This document shows positions 41,860 to 51,038 of a stretch of 64,000 bases of DNA, piece after piece. How positions within the stretch are numbered: the stretch's first letter is position 1; each line of letters opens with the position of its first letter. The notes beneath the pieces were generated by a model. It was not told the origin of the DNA and made no database searches. It saw nothing but the letters and a program-made list of their open reading frames with translations. The DNA is taken from NCBI GenBank assembly GCA_023391635.1, contig JAEWAQ010000001.1:1-64000 (forward strand). Reading direction: 5' to 3'. Position numbers and translations under genes: made by a program. Source of the stretch: Bacillota bacterium. GTDB lineage: Bacteria > Bacillota > Bacilli > Paenibacillales > Paenibacillaceae.

Positions 41860-43764
41860 ATGAAACCGGATTTGCGCGCGGCGCTTCGGACGAAGCCGCT
41901 GGTCGGCGATGGGGCGATGGGAACGTACTTGTACCAACTGGGCTTTCCGGTCGGGGTTTCCTATGAGGAATACAATCTGCTCAAGCCCGGAGTTATCGCC
42001 GACGTGCATCGGCGTTACGTCCAAGCGGGCGCACAAGTAATCGAGACAAATACGTTTTCCGCGCAGCATGGGAAGCTTGCCAAGTACGGGCTGGAGAAGA
42101 AAACCGAAGACATCAACGCGGCGGGCGTCGCGATTGCCAGGCAGGCAGCGGGTGACAGGGCTTACGTAGTGGGCGCGATCGGGGCGATCCGAGCCGGCCG
42201 GAGAAAAAACGTTCGTACGGCGCAGATGAAGCGCGATTTCGAAGAACAGATCGGCGCGCTGCTCGCGGCACAGCCGGACGGTTTGCTGCTCGAGACGTTC
42301 TTCGATCTGGAAGAATTGTCGCTCGCGCTCCATATGATTCGCCAGAAGAGCGATATTCCCGTCATCTGTCAATTCGCCGTGGAGGACGCTGCCCGCACGC
42401 ACGACGGCGTCCCGCTTGGCGATGCTTTCAGGCGGCTCAAGGCGGAAGGCGCGGATGTCATCGGCTTCAATTGCCGCAGCGGCCCGAATGCGATAATCCG
42501 CGCCATGGAGACGATCCCGCGCGACCTCGGCGTCCCGTTAAGCGTGTTCCCGAATGCAGGCATCGCCGATTATGTGGACGGCAAAGTGGAGTACAAGGCG
42601 ACGCCCGAATATTTTGCACAGTCGGCGCTGCGGTTCGCCGATCTCGGCGCGCGACTGATCGGCGGCTGCTGCGGAACGACGCCGGCGCATATCGAGGCGA
42701 TTGCCGGCGCGCTGCATGCATACGAACCGGGTTCGCCGGGCACGGGCAAGTTGAATGGGCAGCCGGCCACGGCCAATGCGGCTTCAACTTCCGTGCCGAT
42801 TGTCGTGGCAGAAACGGAACCCGCAGCGGATCAAGGCGCTGTTAGCAACGTGGAGCCGAGCCTGGTCGAACTCGTCAAGCAGCGGCATACGGTCATCGTA
42901 GAGCTCGACCCGCCGCGCGATCTCGATATCGCCCGCTTCATGACAGGCGCTCAGGCGATCAAGGACGCCGGCGCGGACGCGGTGACGATGGCGGACAACT
43001 CACTGGCGGTTACCCGCATGAGCAATATGGCGTTAGGCGCGCTCATCAAGGAGCGGGTCGGCATTCGTCCGCTCGCGCATATCGCCTGCCGCGACCGCAA
43101 CCTGATCGGCACTCAGTCGCATATGATGGGTTTCGACGCACTGGGCATCGATCACGTACTGGCGGTCACGGGCGATCCGGCGAAATTCGGCGATTTGCCG
43201 GGCTCCAGTTCCGTTTACGATCTCACTTCATTCGAAATCATTCGCATGATCAAGCAATTGAACGAAGGCATCGCGTTCTCCGGCAAACCGCTGAAGCAGA
43301 AAGCCAGATTCGTCATCGGCGCCGCATTCAACCCGAACGTGAAGCATCTGGACAAAGCGGTTCAGCGGCTGGAACGCAAGATCGCCTCCGGCGCAGACTA
43401 CATCATGACTCAGCCGGTATACGACCCCCGCTTGATTGAGCAAGTGTCGGAAGCGACGCGGCATCTGAACGTTCCGATTTTCATCGGCATTATGCCGCTA
43501 GCCAGCGGACGCAATGCGGAATATTTGCATAATGAGGTCCCGGGCATCCAACTGTCCGATGAAGTTCGCCGCCGTATGCACGGTCTCGAAGGTCCGGCAG
43601 GGCGCGCGGAAGGCGTAGCGATCGCCCGGGAATTGCTGGATGCGGCTATACCTTTGTTTAACGGGATCTATTTGATCACGCCTTTCCTGTTCTATGAAAT
43701 GACCGCGAGCCTCACCCGGTATGTCGCTGACAAGAGCAAGGCGCAGCTACAGCAGAATGGTTAG
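41860..43764 (+). CDS. bifunctional homocysteine S-methyltransferase / methylenetetrahydrofolate reductase
   Basis: The product (634 residues from ATG 41860) fuses two methionine-synthesis activities, like YitJ of B. subtilis. Residues to about 290 form the homocysteine methyltransferase barrel with zinc ligands Cys205 (FNCRSGP) and Cys270-Cys271 (GGCCGTTP). After a low-complexity linker (about 295-335), a MetF-type flavin reductase domain follows (VIVELDPPRD, QSHMMGFDALGIDHVLAVTGDP, DYIMTQPVYDP). AGGATGGGG lies six bases before ATG 41860; ATG 41848 lacks a site. The leader is filled with repeats rather than a recognised SAM riboswitch. Confidence 0.94.
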   Translation: MKPDLRAALRTKPLVGDGAMGTYLYQLGFPVGVSYEEYNLLKPGVIADVHRRYVQAGAQVIETNTFSAQHGKLAKYGLEKKTEDINAAGVAIARQAAGDRAYVVGAIGAIRAGRRKNVRTAQMKRDFEEQIGALLAAQPDGLLLETFFDLEELSLALHMIRQKSDIPVICQFAVEDAARTHDGVPLGDAFRRLKAEGADVIGFNCRSGPNAIIRAMETIPRDLGVPLSVFPNAGIADYVDGKVEYKATPEYFAQSALRFADLGARLIGGCCGTTPAHIEAIAGALHAYEPGSPGTGKLNGQPATANAASTSVPIVVAETEPAADQGAVSNVEPSLVELVKQRHTVIVELDPPRDLDIARFMTGAQAIKDAGADAVTMADNSLAVTRMSNMALGALIKERVGIRPLAHIACRDRNLIGTQSHMMGFDALGIDHVLAVTGDPAKFGDLPGSSSVYDLTSFEIIRMIKQLNEGIAFSGKPLKQKARFVIGAAFNPNVKHLDKAVQRLERKIASGADYIMTQPVYDPRLIEQVSEATRHLNVPIFIGIMPLASGRNAEYLHNEVPGIQLSDEVRRRMHGLEGPAGRAEGVAIARELLDAAIPLFNGIYLITPFLFYEMTASLTRYVADKSKAQLQQNG

Positions 43765-43788
43765 TGACATGGAATGCCCAACGTGCTC

Positions 43789-43817
43789 TTGTCCGTCCTA
43801 TGGATTTGAAGTACAAT
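43789..43817 (+). promoter_or_regulatory. predicted remA-gmk-rpoZ promoter
   Basis: TTGTCC (43789-43794) and TACAAT (43812-43817) are 17 bases apart. A short GTGCG/CGCAC hairpin (43836-43849) lies in the leader. The start of transcription would be about 135 bases before remA. Confidence 0.55.
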
Positions 43818-43956
43818 AAATCAATAAATCACTAGGGTGCGCCTGCGCACATCTATCTCGCAGTATGCGGGGAGCGGCTTTCGGCAACAATGGAAGCATG
43901 GCAGCATACTGCCCCCCGATCCGTATTGACGAGGACAGACCGGAGGGAATCGTTGC

Positions 43957-44217
43957 ATGGCAATCAAGCTTATCAACATCGGTTTTGGGAACATCGTATC
44001 GGCCAACCGGATTATATCCATCGTCAGTCCGGAGTCCGCGCCGATCAAGCGCATCATCCAGGAAGCACGCGACCGGCATATGCTGATCGATGCGACCTAT
44101 GGCCGACGTACGAGAGCCGTGATTATTACGGACAGCGACCATGTCATCCTGTCTGCAGTCCAGCCCGAAACGGTCGCGCATCGTCTATCCACCAAAGACG
44201 ACGACAATGACGAATGA
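43957..44217 (+). CDS. remA: RemA, extracellular matrix regulator
   Basis: RemA (YlzA, DUF370) is a DNA-binding protein that activates biofilm matrix and osmoprotection genes in B. subtilis by forming ring-like oligomers. The 86-residue sequence has the characteristic KLINIGFGNIVSANRIISIVSPESAPIKRIIQEARDR, IDATYGRRTRAVIITDSDHVILSAVQPETVAHRL. GGAGGG is nine bases before the ATG. It is followed by gmk after 13 bases, the conserved Bacillus order, and is probably co-transcribed with gmk and rpoZ. Confidence 0.95.
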   Translation: MAIKLINIGFGNIVSANRIISIVSPESAPIKRIIQEARDRHMLIDATYGRRTRAVIITDSDHVILSAVQPETVAHRLSTKDDDNDE

Positions 44218-44230
44218 ATTGGGGAAATCC

Positions 44231-44866
44231 ATGAACAGAGGTTTGCTGATTGTGCTGTCGGGACCGTCGGGCGTCGGCAAAGGGACGGTATGCAGCGAGC
44301 TGCGCCGCCGCCATGCCGATCTGGTCTACTCGGTGTCCGCCACGACAAGAAAACCGCGTGAGGGCGAACAGGATGGGGTCAACTATTTTTTTAAAACCCA
44401 TGACGAGTTCCGGCGGATGATCGCGGAAGACGCTCTGCTGGAATACGCCGAATACGTCGGCAACTATTACGGCACGCCGCGCGACTTCGTCGAGCGGACG
44501 CTTGCTGCCGGCAAGGACATCATTCTCGAGATCGAAGTGCAAGGCGCGCTGAAGGTCAAAGAGAAATTTCCGGAAGGCGTATTCGTGTTCCTGCTGCCGC
44601 CGTCGCTTGGCGAATTGAAGCAGCGCATAACCGGCAGGGGGACGGAAACGCAATCGGTGATCGATCATCGGCTTTCCGTGGCGGTGGAAGAGATGAACTT
44701 GTTGTATCATTATGATTACGCCGTCGTGAACGACCGGATCGATTCGGCCTGTGAGCGGATCGCGGCCATTATGACCGCGGAGCATTGCAAGCGTGAACGG
44801 TTCCTGCACGAGCTGTTCGAGGAATTGAAAGAGCTAACCCCAGTCGAAAACGGATCGGAGAGGTGA
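44231..44866 (+). CDS. gmk: guanylate kinase
   Basis: Gmk converts GMP to GDP with ATP, feeding GTP and dGTP synthesis. The P-loop is LSGPSGVGKGTVC; the GMP-binding motifs SATTRKPREGEQDGVNYFF and LEYAEYVGNYYGTP follow; the lid region ends in RGTETQSVIDHRL. The product from ATG 44231 has 211 residues, with GGGG about six bases upstream. An in-frame ATG at 44207 overlaps the remA end and is less likely. RpoZ follows with a two-base gap. Confidence 0.96.
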   Translation: MNRGLLIVLSGPSGVGKGTVCSELRRRHADLVYSVSATTRKPREGEQDGVNYFFKTHDEFRRMIAEDALLEYAEYVGNYYGTPRDFVERTLAAGKDIILEIEVQGALKVKEKFPEGVFVFLLPPSLGELKQRITGRGTETQSVIDHRLSVAVEEMNLLYHYDYAVVNDRIDSACERIAAIMTAEHCKRERFLHELFEELKELTPVENGSER

Positions 44867-44870
44867 ATTG

Positions 44871-45071
44871 ATGTTATATCCATCGATCGATGAATTGGTT
44901 CGCAAGGTAGACAGCAAATATACGCTGGTTGTAGCGGCGTCAAGACGGGCTAGAGGCTTGCGGGACGGCGAACAGTCGGAAATGATGGCGCCCAAGTCGC
45001 ACAAGGTCGTCGGCGTCGCGTTGGAAGAGATTTATCACGATTACGTGCAAGTCGAGCATTTGGGCAAATAA
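44871..45071 (+). CDS. rpoZ: RNA polymerase omega subunit
   Basis: The omega subunit binds beta' and helps RNA polymerase assembly. The 66-residue product has the expected MLYPSIDELVRKVDSKYTLVVAASRRARGL start with the conserved helix that wraps the beta' C-terminus. The ATG at 44871 is favoured over the TTG just before it, after GGAGAGGTGA. It is the last gene of the remA-gmk-rpoZ unit and is followed by a terminator. Confidence 0.94.
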   Translation: MLYPSIDELVRKVDSKYTLVVAASRRARGLRDGEQSEMMAPKSHKVVGVALEEIYHDYVQVEHLGK

Positions 45072-45084
45072 CGAGCGGAAGAAG

Positions 45085-45109
45085 GACAACCCCTGCGGTT
45101 GTTTTTTTT
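45085..45109 (+). terminator. terminator after rpoZ
   Basis: GACAACC and GGTTGT pair across CCTGC, followed by eight T. Confidence 0.85.
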
Positions 45110-45166
45110 CTAGCGGGCACAGGTCGGGTTAGTTGCGGGATAAGAGTAGGTTAGGGGGAAACCGCA

Positions 45167-46390
45167 TTGAAGCAGCTCGCGGGCAAAACGATCGTGCTCG
45201 GCATTACAGGGGGCATCGCCGCCTATAAAGCGGCGACATTATGCAGTCGGTTGGTCGGCATGGGAGCTTCCGTTCGCGTCATCATGACGGAAGGGGCGAC
45301 CCGGTTCATTACGCCGCTCACGCTGCAGACGCTGTCCCGCCATCCGGTCGCCACCGACGTGTTCGATGAACGGGAGGCGGCGGTTGTTCAGCATATCGAT
45401 TGGGCGGATGCGGCGGACCTCGTCGTCGTCGCTCCGGCGACGGCCAACATCATCGGCAAATTGGCGGGAGGCATCGCGGACGACATGCTGAGCACGACGC
45501 TGCTGGCGACGACGGCTCCGGTCGTGCTGGCGCCCGCGATGAACGTCCATATGTGGGAACATCCCGCCGTGGCGGACAATGTCCGCAAGCTGGCGGATCG
45601 AGGCGTGCGCTTCGTCGAGCCGGGGACGGGACAGTTGGCTTGCGGTTATGTCGGTAAGGGCCGGCTGGCCGAGCCGGAAGAGATCGCGGTGGCGATATCC
45701 GGTTGGTTGGCGGGCCCGAAGCCGCTGGCCAGCCGCCGCGTCATCGTAACGGCCGGCGGAACGGTGGAGCGAATCGATCCGGTACGGTACATCACGAACG
45801 ATTCGTCGGGCAAAATGGGGTTTGCGCTGGCGGAAGCGGCGAGGGATTACGGGGCGGAAGTAACGCTCGTGTGCGCCAGAACGGACGCGCCGCCGCCGGG
45901 CGGTGTCGAAGTGGTGCGCGTGGAATCTGCTGCCGACATGTACGAGGCGGTCATGGCCCGGGTCGGCACGTTCGACGCCATCGTCAAGGCGGCGGCCGTT
46001 GCCGATTATCGCCCGCTGCACCGGCATTCGGTTAAAGTGAAAAAGAAGGATGAGACGATGACGCTCGAATTGGTGCGCAACCCGGACATTGTACAGGCGG
46101 TCGGGGAATGGAAGGCGTCGCATCCGGGAGAGCGGGTTCCGTATATTATCAGTTTTGCCGCCGAGACGGGTGACCTGGCGAAGCATGCCATGGATAAGCT
46201 GGCTCGCAAGAAGTGCGACATGGTCGTCGCCAACGACGTTTCTGAGCCGGGCGCCGGGTTCGGAAGCGATACGAATAAAGTGAGCGTGTTCGGAGCGGAA
46301 GGCCTGATCGCCGACATTCCGATGGTGGCCAAGCGGGAAGCGGCGAATCTCATCTGGCAGCTGGCGGCGGATCGGATGGGACGGGCATGA
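45167..46390 (+). CDS. coaBC: bifunctional phosphopantothenoylcysteine decarboxylase/synthetase
   Basis: CoaBC joins cysteine to 4'-phosphopantothenate and decarboxylates the product in coenzyme A synthesis. Residues 1 to about 185 form the flavin-dependent decarboxylase: GITGGIAAYKA, APATANIIGKLAGGIADDMLS, PAMNVHMWEHPA and the catalytic Cys in TGQLACGYVGKGRL. The rest is the synthetase: VTAGGTVERIDPVRYITNDSSGKMG and a KAAAVADYRP loop. The TTG start at 45167 follows GGGGGA. PriA overlaps its end by four bases (ATGA). Confidence 0.96.
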   Translation: MKQLAGKTIVLGITGGIAAYKAATLCSRLVGMGASVRVIMTEGATRFITPLTLQTLSRHPVATDVFDEREAAVVQHIDWADAADLVVVAPATANIIGKLAGGIADDMLSTTLLATTAPVVLAPAMNVHMWEHPAVADNVRKLADRGVRFVEPGTGQLACGYVGKGRLAEPEEIAVAISGWLAGPKPLASRRVIVTAGGTVERIDPVRYITNDSSGKMGFALAEAARDYGAEVTLVCARTDAPPPGGVEVVRVESAADMYEAVMARVGTFDAIVKAAAVADYRPLHRHSVKVKKKDETMTLELVRNPDIVQAVGEWKASHPGERVPYIISFAAETGDLAKHAMDKLARKKCDMVVANDVSEPGAGFGSDTNKVSVFGAEGLIADIPMVAKREAANLIWQLAADRMGRA

Positions 46391-48924
46391 TCGTCGCGCG
46401 TGTCATCGTGGACGTGCCGGCCCGCGAGACGGACCGGCCGTTCGATTATGAAGTGCCGGAGCATCTGGCGGGCTGGGCCGAAATCGGCAGCCGCGTCGCC
46501 GTGCCGTTCGGCGGACGGACGCTGCAGGGGTTCATCGTCGGCTTTGCCGAAGAAGCCGAAGTAGACGTCAGGCGGCTCAAGCCGCTGGCCGGACTGCTCG
46601 ACGCGACGCCGCCGCTGACGCCGGAGTTGATCGAGCTCGGCGCCTGGATGAGCCGCCGCTGGGTATGCCCGATCGTCGTGGCGCTGCAAGCGATGCTGCC
46701 GGCAGCGCTCAAGGGGCGAACGGAGAAATACCTCGCGCCGGTCGACGCGTCGGCGCCATATTGGGCGGCGTCCGAGCCTGCATCGGAGGTGGAATTGCGG
46801 GGCGTCTTCCGCAAAGGCGCCGCCGTCAAATGGTCGTCGCTCATGCAGCAATTTCCGGAGCATGGCCCGCTCATCAAGCGCTGGTTAAAAGAAGGATGGT
46901 TGACGGAGAAGCAGCAAGTCGAGGATCGGATTGCGATCAAGACGGTGGCGACCGTCTACCCGCCGCCTCCGGAGCGATTGGCTGCCGCATGGGAAGCGTT
47001 GTCTCCGCAAGCGCGCAAGCAGCGGGACGTGATCGCTTATTTGGCCGCGAATCCCGTGCCGCTGACGACGGCGGAATTGGCGGAGGCGGCCGGCGCCACG
47101 CCGCAAATCGTCCGCGCGCTCGCGGATAAAGGCATTGTCGAAATCCGCCGGGAAATGCAGGACCGCGATCCGTATGCCGATCGGGAGTTTGCGCCTACGC
47201 TGCCGATGCAGCTGACGCCGGCGCAGCAAGCGGCGCTCGATCCGATCGCGTCGGCGCTGGCGTCTTATACGCATTATGCTTACTTGCTGCATGGCGTGAC
47301 GGGAAGCGGCAAGACGGAAATCTACCTGCAAGCGATCCAGCAATGCTTGTCGCAAGGGCGGGAAGCGATCGTGCTCGTGCCTGAGATCGCCTTAACGCCG
47401 CAGATGGTCGAGCGGTTCAAGAGCCGCTTTGGCGCACGGGTAGCGGTGCTGCACAGCCGGTTGTCGCAGGGGGAGCGTTACGACGAGTGGCGCAAAATCC
47501 GCGAAGGCAGGGCGCAAGTGGCGGTCGGCGCCAGATCGGCGGTGTTTGCTCCATTTTCGCAAATCGGACTGATCGTCATCGATGAGGAACACGAAACTTC
47601 TTACAAGCAGGAAGAGAGTCCCAAATACCATGCGCGAGACCTTGCGATCGAGCGGGCCCGGATGAACCGCGCAGTCGTCGTGCTCGGATCGGCGACGCCT
47701 TCGCTGGAAAGCTATTCGGCGGCAGCCAGCGGCAACGCGGAAGGCTCGATCGGCGCAATCGGATATATCGCGCTGCCGGAGCGTGTAGGGGATCGTCCGC
47801 TGCCATCCGTGCAGATCGTCGACATGCGGGAAGAATTGCAGCTCGGCAACCGGACGATGTTCAGCCGGGCGCTGAAGGAAGCGATCGATACGAGGCTGCA
47901 GCGGGAAGAGCAGATCGTGCTGCTGCTCAATCGCAGGGGCTATTCGACGTTCGTCATGTGCCGTTCGTGCGGGTATACGTGCACGTGCCCGCATTGCGAT
48001 ATCGCGCTCACGCATCACAGAGGCGCGCGCAATTTGCGGTGCCACTACTGCGGTCATGCGGAGCCCGAGCCAACCGTATGTCCTTCCTGCCAAAGCGAGC
48101 ACATCCGCTTCTTCGGCACGGGGACTCAGAAGGTCGAGGAGGCGCTCGCTCTCACGTTTCCAGGTATTCGGGTCATTCGCATGGACGTGGATACGACGAC
48201 GGAGAAGGGATCGCACGAGAAGTGGCTGACGATGTTCCGCGAGCGCAAGGCCGACGTGCTGCTCGGCACGCAGATGGTCGCCAAGGGGCTGGATTTTCCC
48301 CGGGTGACGCTTGTCGGCGTGCTGGCCGCGGATGCGGCGCTTCGCTTGCCGGATTTTCGGGCGGCCGAGCGGACGTTCCAGCTGCTCACGCAAGTAGCCG
48401 GTCGAGCGGGACGTCATGAATTGCCCGGCGAAGTCGTCATCCAGACGTACGATCCGGCGCATGTGGCGGTCGCCTCGGTAGCCGGGCACGATTACGCCGG
48501 ATTCGTGCAGCAGGAGCTGCATGCCAGAAGCATGCTCGGGTACCCGCCTTATGGCAGGCTGATCGCCGTGACGTTCACGCACGAGTCGGTGCCGATGCTG
48601 CTGTCGACAGGAGAGATGTTCGCAAACCGGCTGCTGGATGCGGCGGCATCGCGCGGAATCGGCGGATTCACTTCGGCGCATGCCGAAGGCCACGGGGATC
48701 GTGGGCGGGCGGCAGCGGACGAACCGGTCATGGACGTGCTTGGCCCCGTGCCTTCGCCGATTCCTCGCTTGAAGGATCGCTACCGATTTCAATGTATGGT
48801 AAAATATCGGGGAACGCTCGATGCGAGCGCCTTGACCGCCAAGGTGCTGCAGGACATGGGCGATGCGGTGAAACGAAGCGGCGTGCAGATCGGCGTCGAC
48901 GTGGACCCGCAGATGATGCTTTGA
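46387..48924 (+). CDS. priA: primosomal replication restart helicase PriA
   Basis: PriA recognises stalled forks and loads the replicative helicase. The 845-residue protein has an N-terminal DNA-binding domain, the Walker A GVTGSGKTEIYLQ, DEEHE box, motif GSATPS and the helicase C-terminal domain with TQMVAKGLDFPRVTLVGVLAAD. The zinc-binding insertion shows paired CxxC motifs (CRSCGYTCTCPHC ... CHYCG ... CPSCQ). A roughly 20-residue insertion (AEGHGDRGRAAADEP) lies near the C-terminus. Translation is coupled to coaBC; def starts 16 bases after its stop. Confidence 0.96.
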   Translation: MIVARVIVDVPARETDRPFDYEVPEHLAGWAEIGSRVAVPFGGRTLQGFIVGFAEEAEVDVRRLKPLAGLLDATPPLTPELIELGAWMSRRWVCPIVVALQAMLPAALKGRTEKYLAPVDASAPYWAASEPASEVELRGVFRKGAAVKWSSLMQQFPEHGPLIKRWLKEGWLTEKQQVEDRIAIKTVATVYPPPPERLAAAWEALSPQARKQRDVIAYLAANPVPLTTAELAEAAGATPQIVRALADKGIVEIRREMQDRDPYADREFAPTLPMQLTPAQQAALDPIASALASYTHYAYLLHGVTGSGKTEIYLQAIQQCLSQGREAIVLVPEIALTPQMVERFKSRFGARVAVLHSRLSQGERYDEWRKIREGRAQVAVGARSAVFAPFSQIGLIVIDEEHETSYKQEESPKYHARDLAIERARMNRAVVVLGSATPSLESYSAAASGNAEGSIGAIGYIALPERVGDRPLPSVQIVDMREELQLGNRTMFSRALKEAIDTRLQREEQIVLLLNRRGYSTFVMCRSCGYTCTCPHCDIALTHHRGARNLRCHYCGHAEPEPTVCPSCQSEHIRFFGTGTQKVEEALALTFPGIRVIRMDVDTTTEKGSHEKWLTMFRERKADVLLGTQMVAKGLDFPRVTLVGVLAADAALRLPDFRAAERTFQLLTQVAGRAGRHELPGEVVIQTYDPAHVAVASVAGHDYAGFVQQELHARSMLGYPPYGRLIAVTFTHESVPMLLSTGEMFANRLLDAAASRGIGGFTSAHAEGHGDRGRAAADEPVMDVLGPVPSPIPRLKDRYRFQCMVKYRGTLDASALTAKVLQDMGDAVKRSGVQIGVDVDPQMML

Positions 48925-48940
48925 CAAAGGACTGATGGAT

Positions 48941-49429
48941 ATGGCCATCCGATTGATTGTAAAACATCCGGACCCCGTGCTGCGGGAACGCGCGAAAGAA
49001 GTGACGAAATTCAACGCCAGCCTGCACAAGCTGCTCGACGACATGGCCGAGACGATGTACGATGCGGACGGCGTCGGACTGGCTGCGCCCCAGGTCGGCA
49101 TATTGAAACGCGTATTTGTCGTGGATGCCGACGAAGAGCACGGCTTGCTCGAGCTCGTCAATCCGGAGATCGTCAGCCGGGAGGGCGAACAGCTTGGCGC
49201 CGAAGGCTGTCTCAGCATTCCGGGCCTGCAAGGCGACGTGAAGCGCTCGAACAAGATCGCGATCAAAGCCCAGGACCGCTACGGCAATCCGGTGCAATAT
49301 GAAGGTACGGAATTGCTGGCGCGCGCATTCCAGCATGAGCTCGACCATTTGAACGGAGTTTTGTTCCTGGATCTGGCCGAATCCGTCTATGAAGCGCGCA
49401 AGCTGGCGCCGGAGCAAGGTGGAGAATAA
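48941..49429 (+). CDS. def: peptide deformylase
   Basis: Def removes the formyl group from the initiator methionine of new proteins. The three metal-enzyme motifs are intact: GVGLAAPQVG, EGCLSIPG and QHELDHLNG, giving Cys plus two His as metal ligands and the catalytic Glu. The product has 162 residues from ATG 48941, nine bases after AAAGGA; ATG 48935 is too close to that site. Fmt follows one base after its stop, the usual def-fmt pair. Confidence 0.97.
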   Translation: MAIRLIVKHPDPVLRERAKEVTKFNASLHKLLDDMAETMYDADGVGLAAPQVGILKRVFVVDADEEHGLLELVNPEIVSREGEQLGAEGCLSIPGLQGDVKRSNKIAIKAQDRYGNPVQYEGTELLARAFQHELDHLNGVLFLDLAESVYEARKLAPEQGGE

Positions 49430-49430
49430 T

Positions 49431-50384
49431 ATGCGCATCGTTTTCATGGGAACGCCGGCATTTGCTGTTCCTTCTTTGCAGATGTTGTTGGACGGCGGAT
49501 ACGAGGTCGTGGGCGTCGTGACGCAGCCGGACCGGCCGCAGGGGCGCAAGCGTGTGCTGACGCCTTCCCCAGTCAAGGCGTTCGCGCTGGAACGGGGACT
49601 CGCGGTCATGCAGCCGGAGAAGCTGCGGGCGGCGGATGCGGTTGAGCAATTGGCGGCATGGCGACCGAACTTGATCGTGACGGCGGCGTACGGGCAAATA
49701 TTGTCTCGTGCGGTGCTTGCAATGCCGAAGCTCGGCTGCCTGAACGTGCATGGCTCGCTGCTCCCGAAGTACCGGGGAGGCGCTCCGATTCAGCGGTGCG
49801 TGATGGAAGGCGAGAAGGAGACGGGCGTCACACTCATGTATATGGCCGAAGGCTTGGACACCGGCGACATGATCGCCCGGGTGATCTTGCCGATCGGGGA
49901 TGAGGATACGGCAGGCTCGCTGTTCGAGAAGCTGAGTGCCCTGGGGGCGGAGCTGCTGCGCGAGTGGCTGCCGCGCATCGCGGACGGAACGGCGCCGCGC
50001 GAACCGCAGCGAGAAGCGGACGCCACGTACGCGCCCAACTTGACACGAGAGGACGAGCGGATCGACTGGTGCGTCACGGCGCGGGAAATATTCAATCGCG
50101 TGCGCGGGCTGAACCCGATGGCCGGCGGCTTCACGATATGGAACGGCGAGGTGTTCAAGGTGTGGCGCTGCCGCGTGCCTGACGGTGCGGATGCGGTACT
50201 GCGGCCGGAGTGGGCAAGCATGGCGCCGGGGACGGTGCTCGAATCCGGCGACTTCGGCATCCGCGTGCGTACGGGTGACGGCAGCGTGGTGCTCGCGGAA
50301 GTGCAGCCGGCCGGACGCAAGGCGCTCGCAGCCGCGGAATTCGCCAAAGGCGCGCGACTCGCGCCCGGAACGGCGCTCGGTTGA
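49431..50384 (+). CDS. fmt: methionyl-tRNA formyltransferase
   Basis: Fmt adds a formyl group from 10-formyl-tetrahydrofolate to initiator Met-tRNA. Recognisable motifs are MRIVFMGTPAFAVPSL at the start, the catalytic LNVHGSLLPKYRGGAPIQR, GVTLMYMAEGLDTGDMI and the C-terminal domain AREIFNRVRGLNPMAGGF. It has 317 residues. ATG 49431 lies just after GGTGGAG at the end of def. In Bacillus rsmB follows directly; here a terminator and a 600-base repeat array intervene. Confidence 0.96.
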   Translation: MRIVFMGTPAFAVPSLQMLLDGGYEVVGVVTQPDRPQGRKRVLTPSPVKAFALERGLAVMQPEKLRAADAVEQLAAWRPNLIVTAAYGQILSRAVLAMPKLGCLNVHGSLLPKYRGGAPIQRCVMEGEKETGVTLMYMAEGLDTGDMIARVILPIGDEDTAGSLFEKLSALGAELLREWLPRIADGTAPREPQREADATYAPNLTREDERIDWCVTAREIFNRVRGLNPMAGGFTIWNGEVFKVWRCRVPDGADAVLRPEWASMAPGTVLESGDFGIRVRTGDGSVVLAEVQPAGRKALAAAEFAKGARLAPGTALG

Positions 50385-50406
50385 TGCGACCCGGGCGCCT
50401 TTTTTT
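50372..50406 (+). terminator. terminator overlapping the end of fmt
   Basis: GGCGCTCGG inside the last fmt codons pairs with CCGGGCGCC (one G-T) and is followed by seven T. It would end the coaBC-priA-def-fmt transcript before the repeat array. Confidence 0.75.
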
Positions 50407-50439
50407 GTTGTTGAGGGGACAATAGTTGGGTGACGCTGC

Positions 50440-51017
50440 CTTTAGTGCCCGTTACCGGATGAGATCGAGTAACTGTGCGGAAAAGGAACCGCCAGCGGCG
50501 AGTTACCTGACGAGATCGGGTAATTCTGCGGAAATGGAACCGCCAGCGGCGAGTTACCTGACGAGATCGGGTAATTCTGCGGAAATGGGCGCACCAGCGG
50601 CGAGTTACCTGACGAGATCGGGTAATTCCGCGGAAATGGGCGCACCAGCGGCGAGTTACCCGACGAAACCGGGTAATTCCGCGGAAATGGAGTCACCAGC
50701 GGCGAGTTACCCGACGAGATCGGGTAATTCTGCGGAAATGGGCGCACCAGCGGCGAGTTACCCGACGAAACCGGGTAATTCCGCGGAAACGGGCGTACCA
50801 ATGGTGAGTTACCCGATGAAATCGGGTAATTCCGCGGAAATGGAGTCACCAGCGGCGAGTTACCCGACGAGATCAGGTAATTCTGCGGAAATGGGCGCAC
50901 AGCGGCGAGTTACCCGACGAAACCGGGTAATTCCGCGGAAACAGGCGCACCCGCGGTGAGATGCCCAACGAGATCGGGTAAGTCCGCGAGAAACGCAGCT
51001 GTCAGCAACGAGTTGCC
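50440..51017. repeat. 51-bp tandem repeat array with an internal hairpin
   Basis: The GAGTTAC anchor recurs at 50500, 50551, 50602, 50653, 50704, 50755, 50806, 50857, 50907 (one base lost) and 50958, with degenerate ends at 50449 and 51010. Each unit holds inverted arms such as TTACCCGA-CGAGA-TCGGGTAA, then TTCYGCGGAAA. Two unit types (GAGATCGGG and GAAACCGGG) are mixed, and 50704-50806 and 50857 onward suggest a 153-bp higher-order repeat. Units abut without spacers. This fills the gap between fmt and rsmB. Confidence 0.93.
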
Positions 51018-51038
51018 TATGTGAAAGGGGAAATCTAG

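Noticed and set aside
50442..50900. Repeat-derived proteins on both strands (plus 50426-50959, minus 50442-50900)
   Set aside because: They arise because the repeat unit is 17 codons long. A one-base deletion breaks both frames and there is no convincing ribosome site.
50440..51017. CRISPR array
   Set aside because: Units abut directly, there are no unique spacers and no cas genes are nearby.
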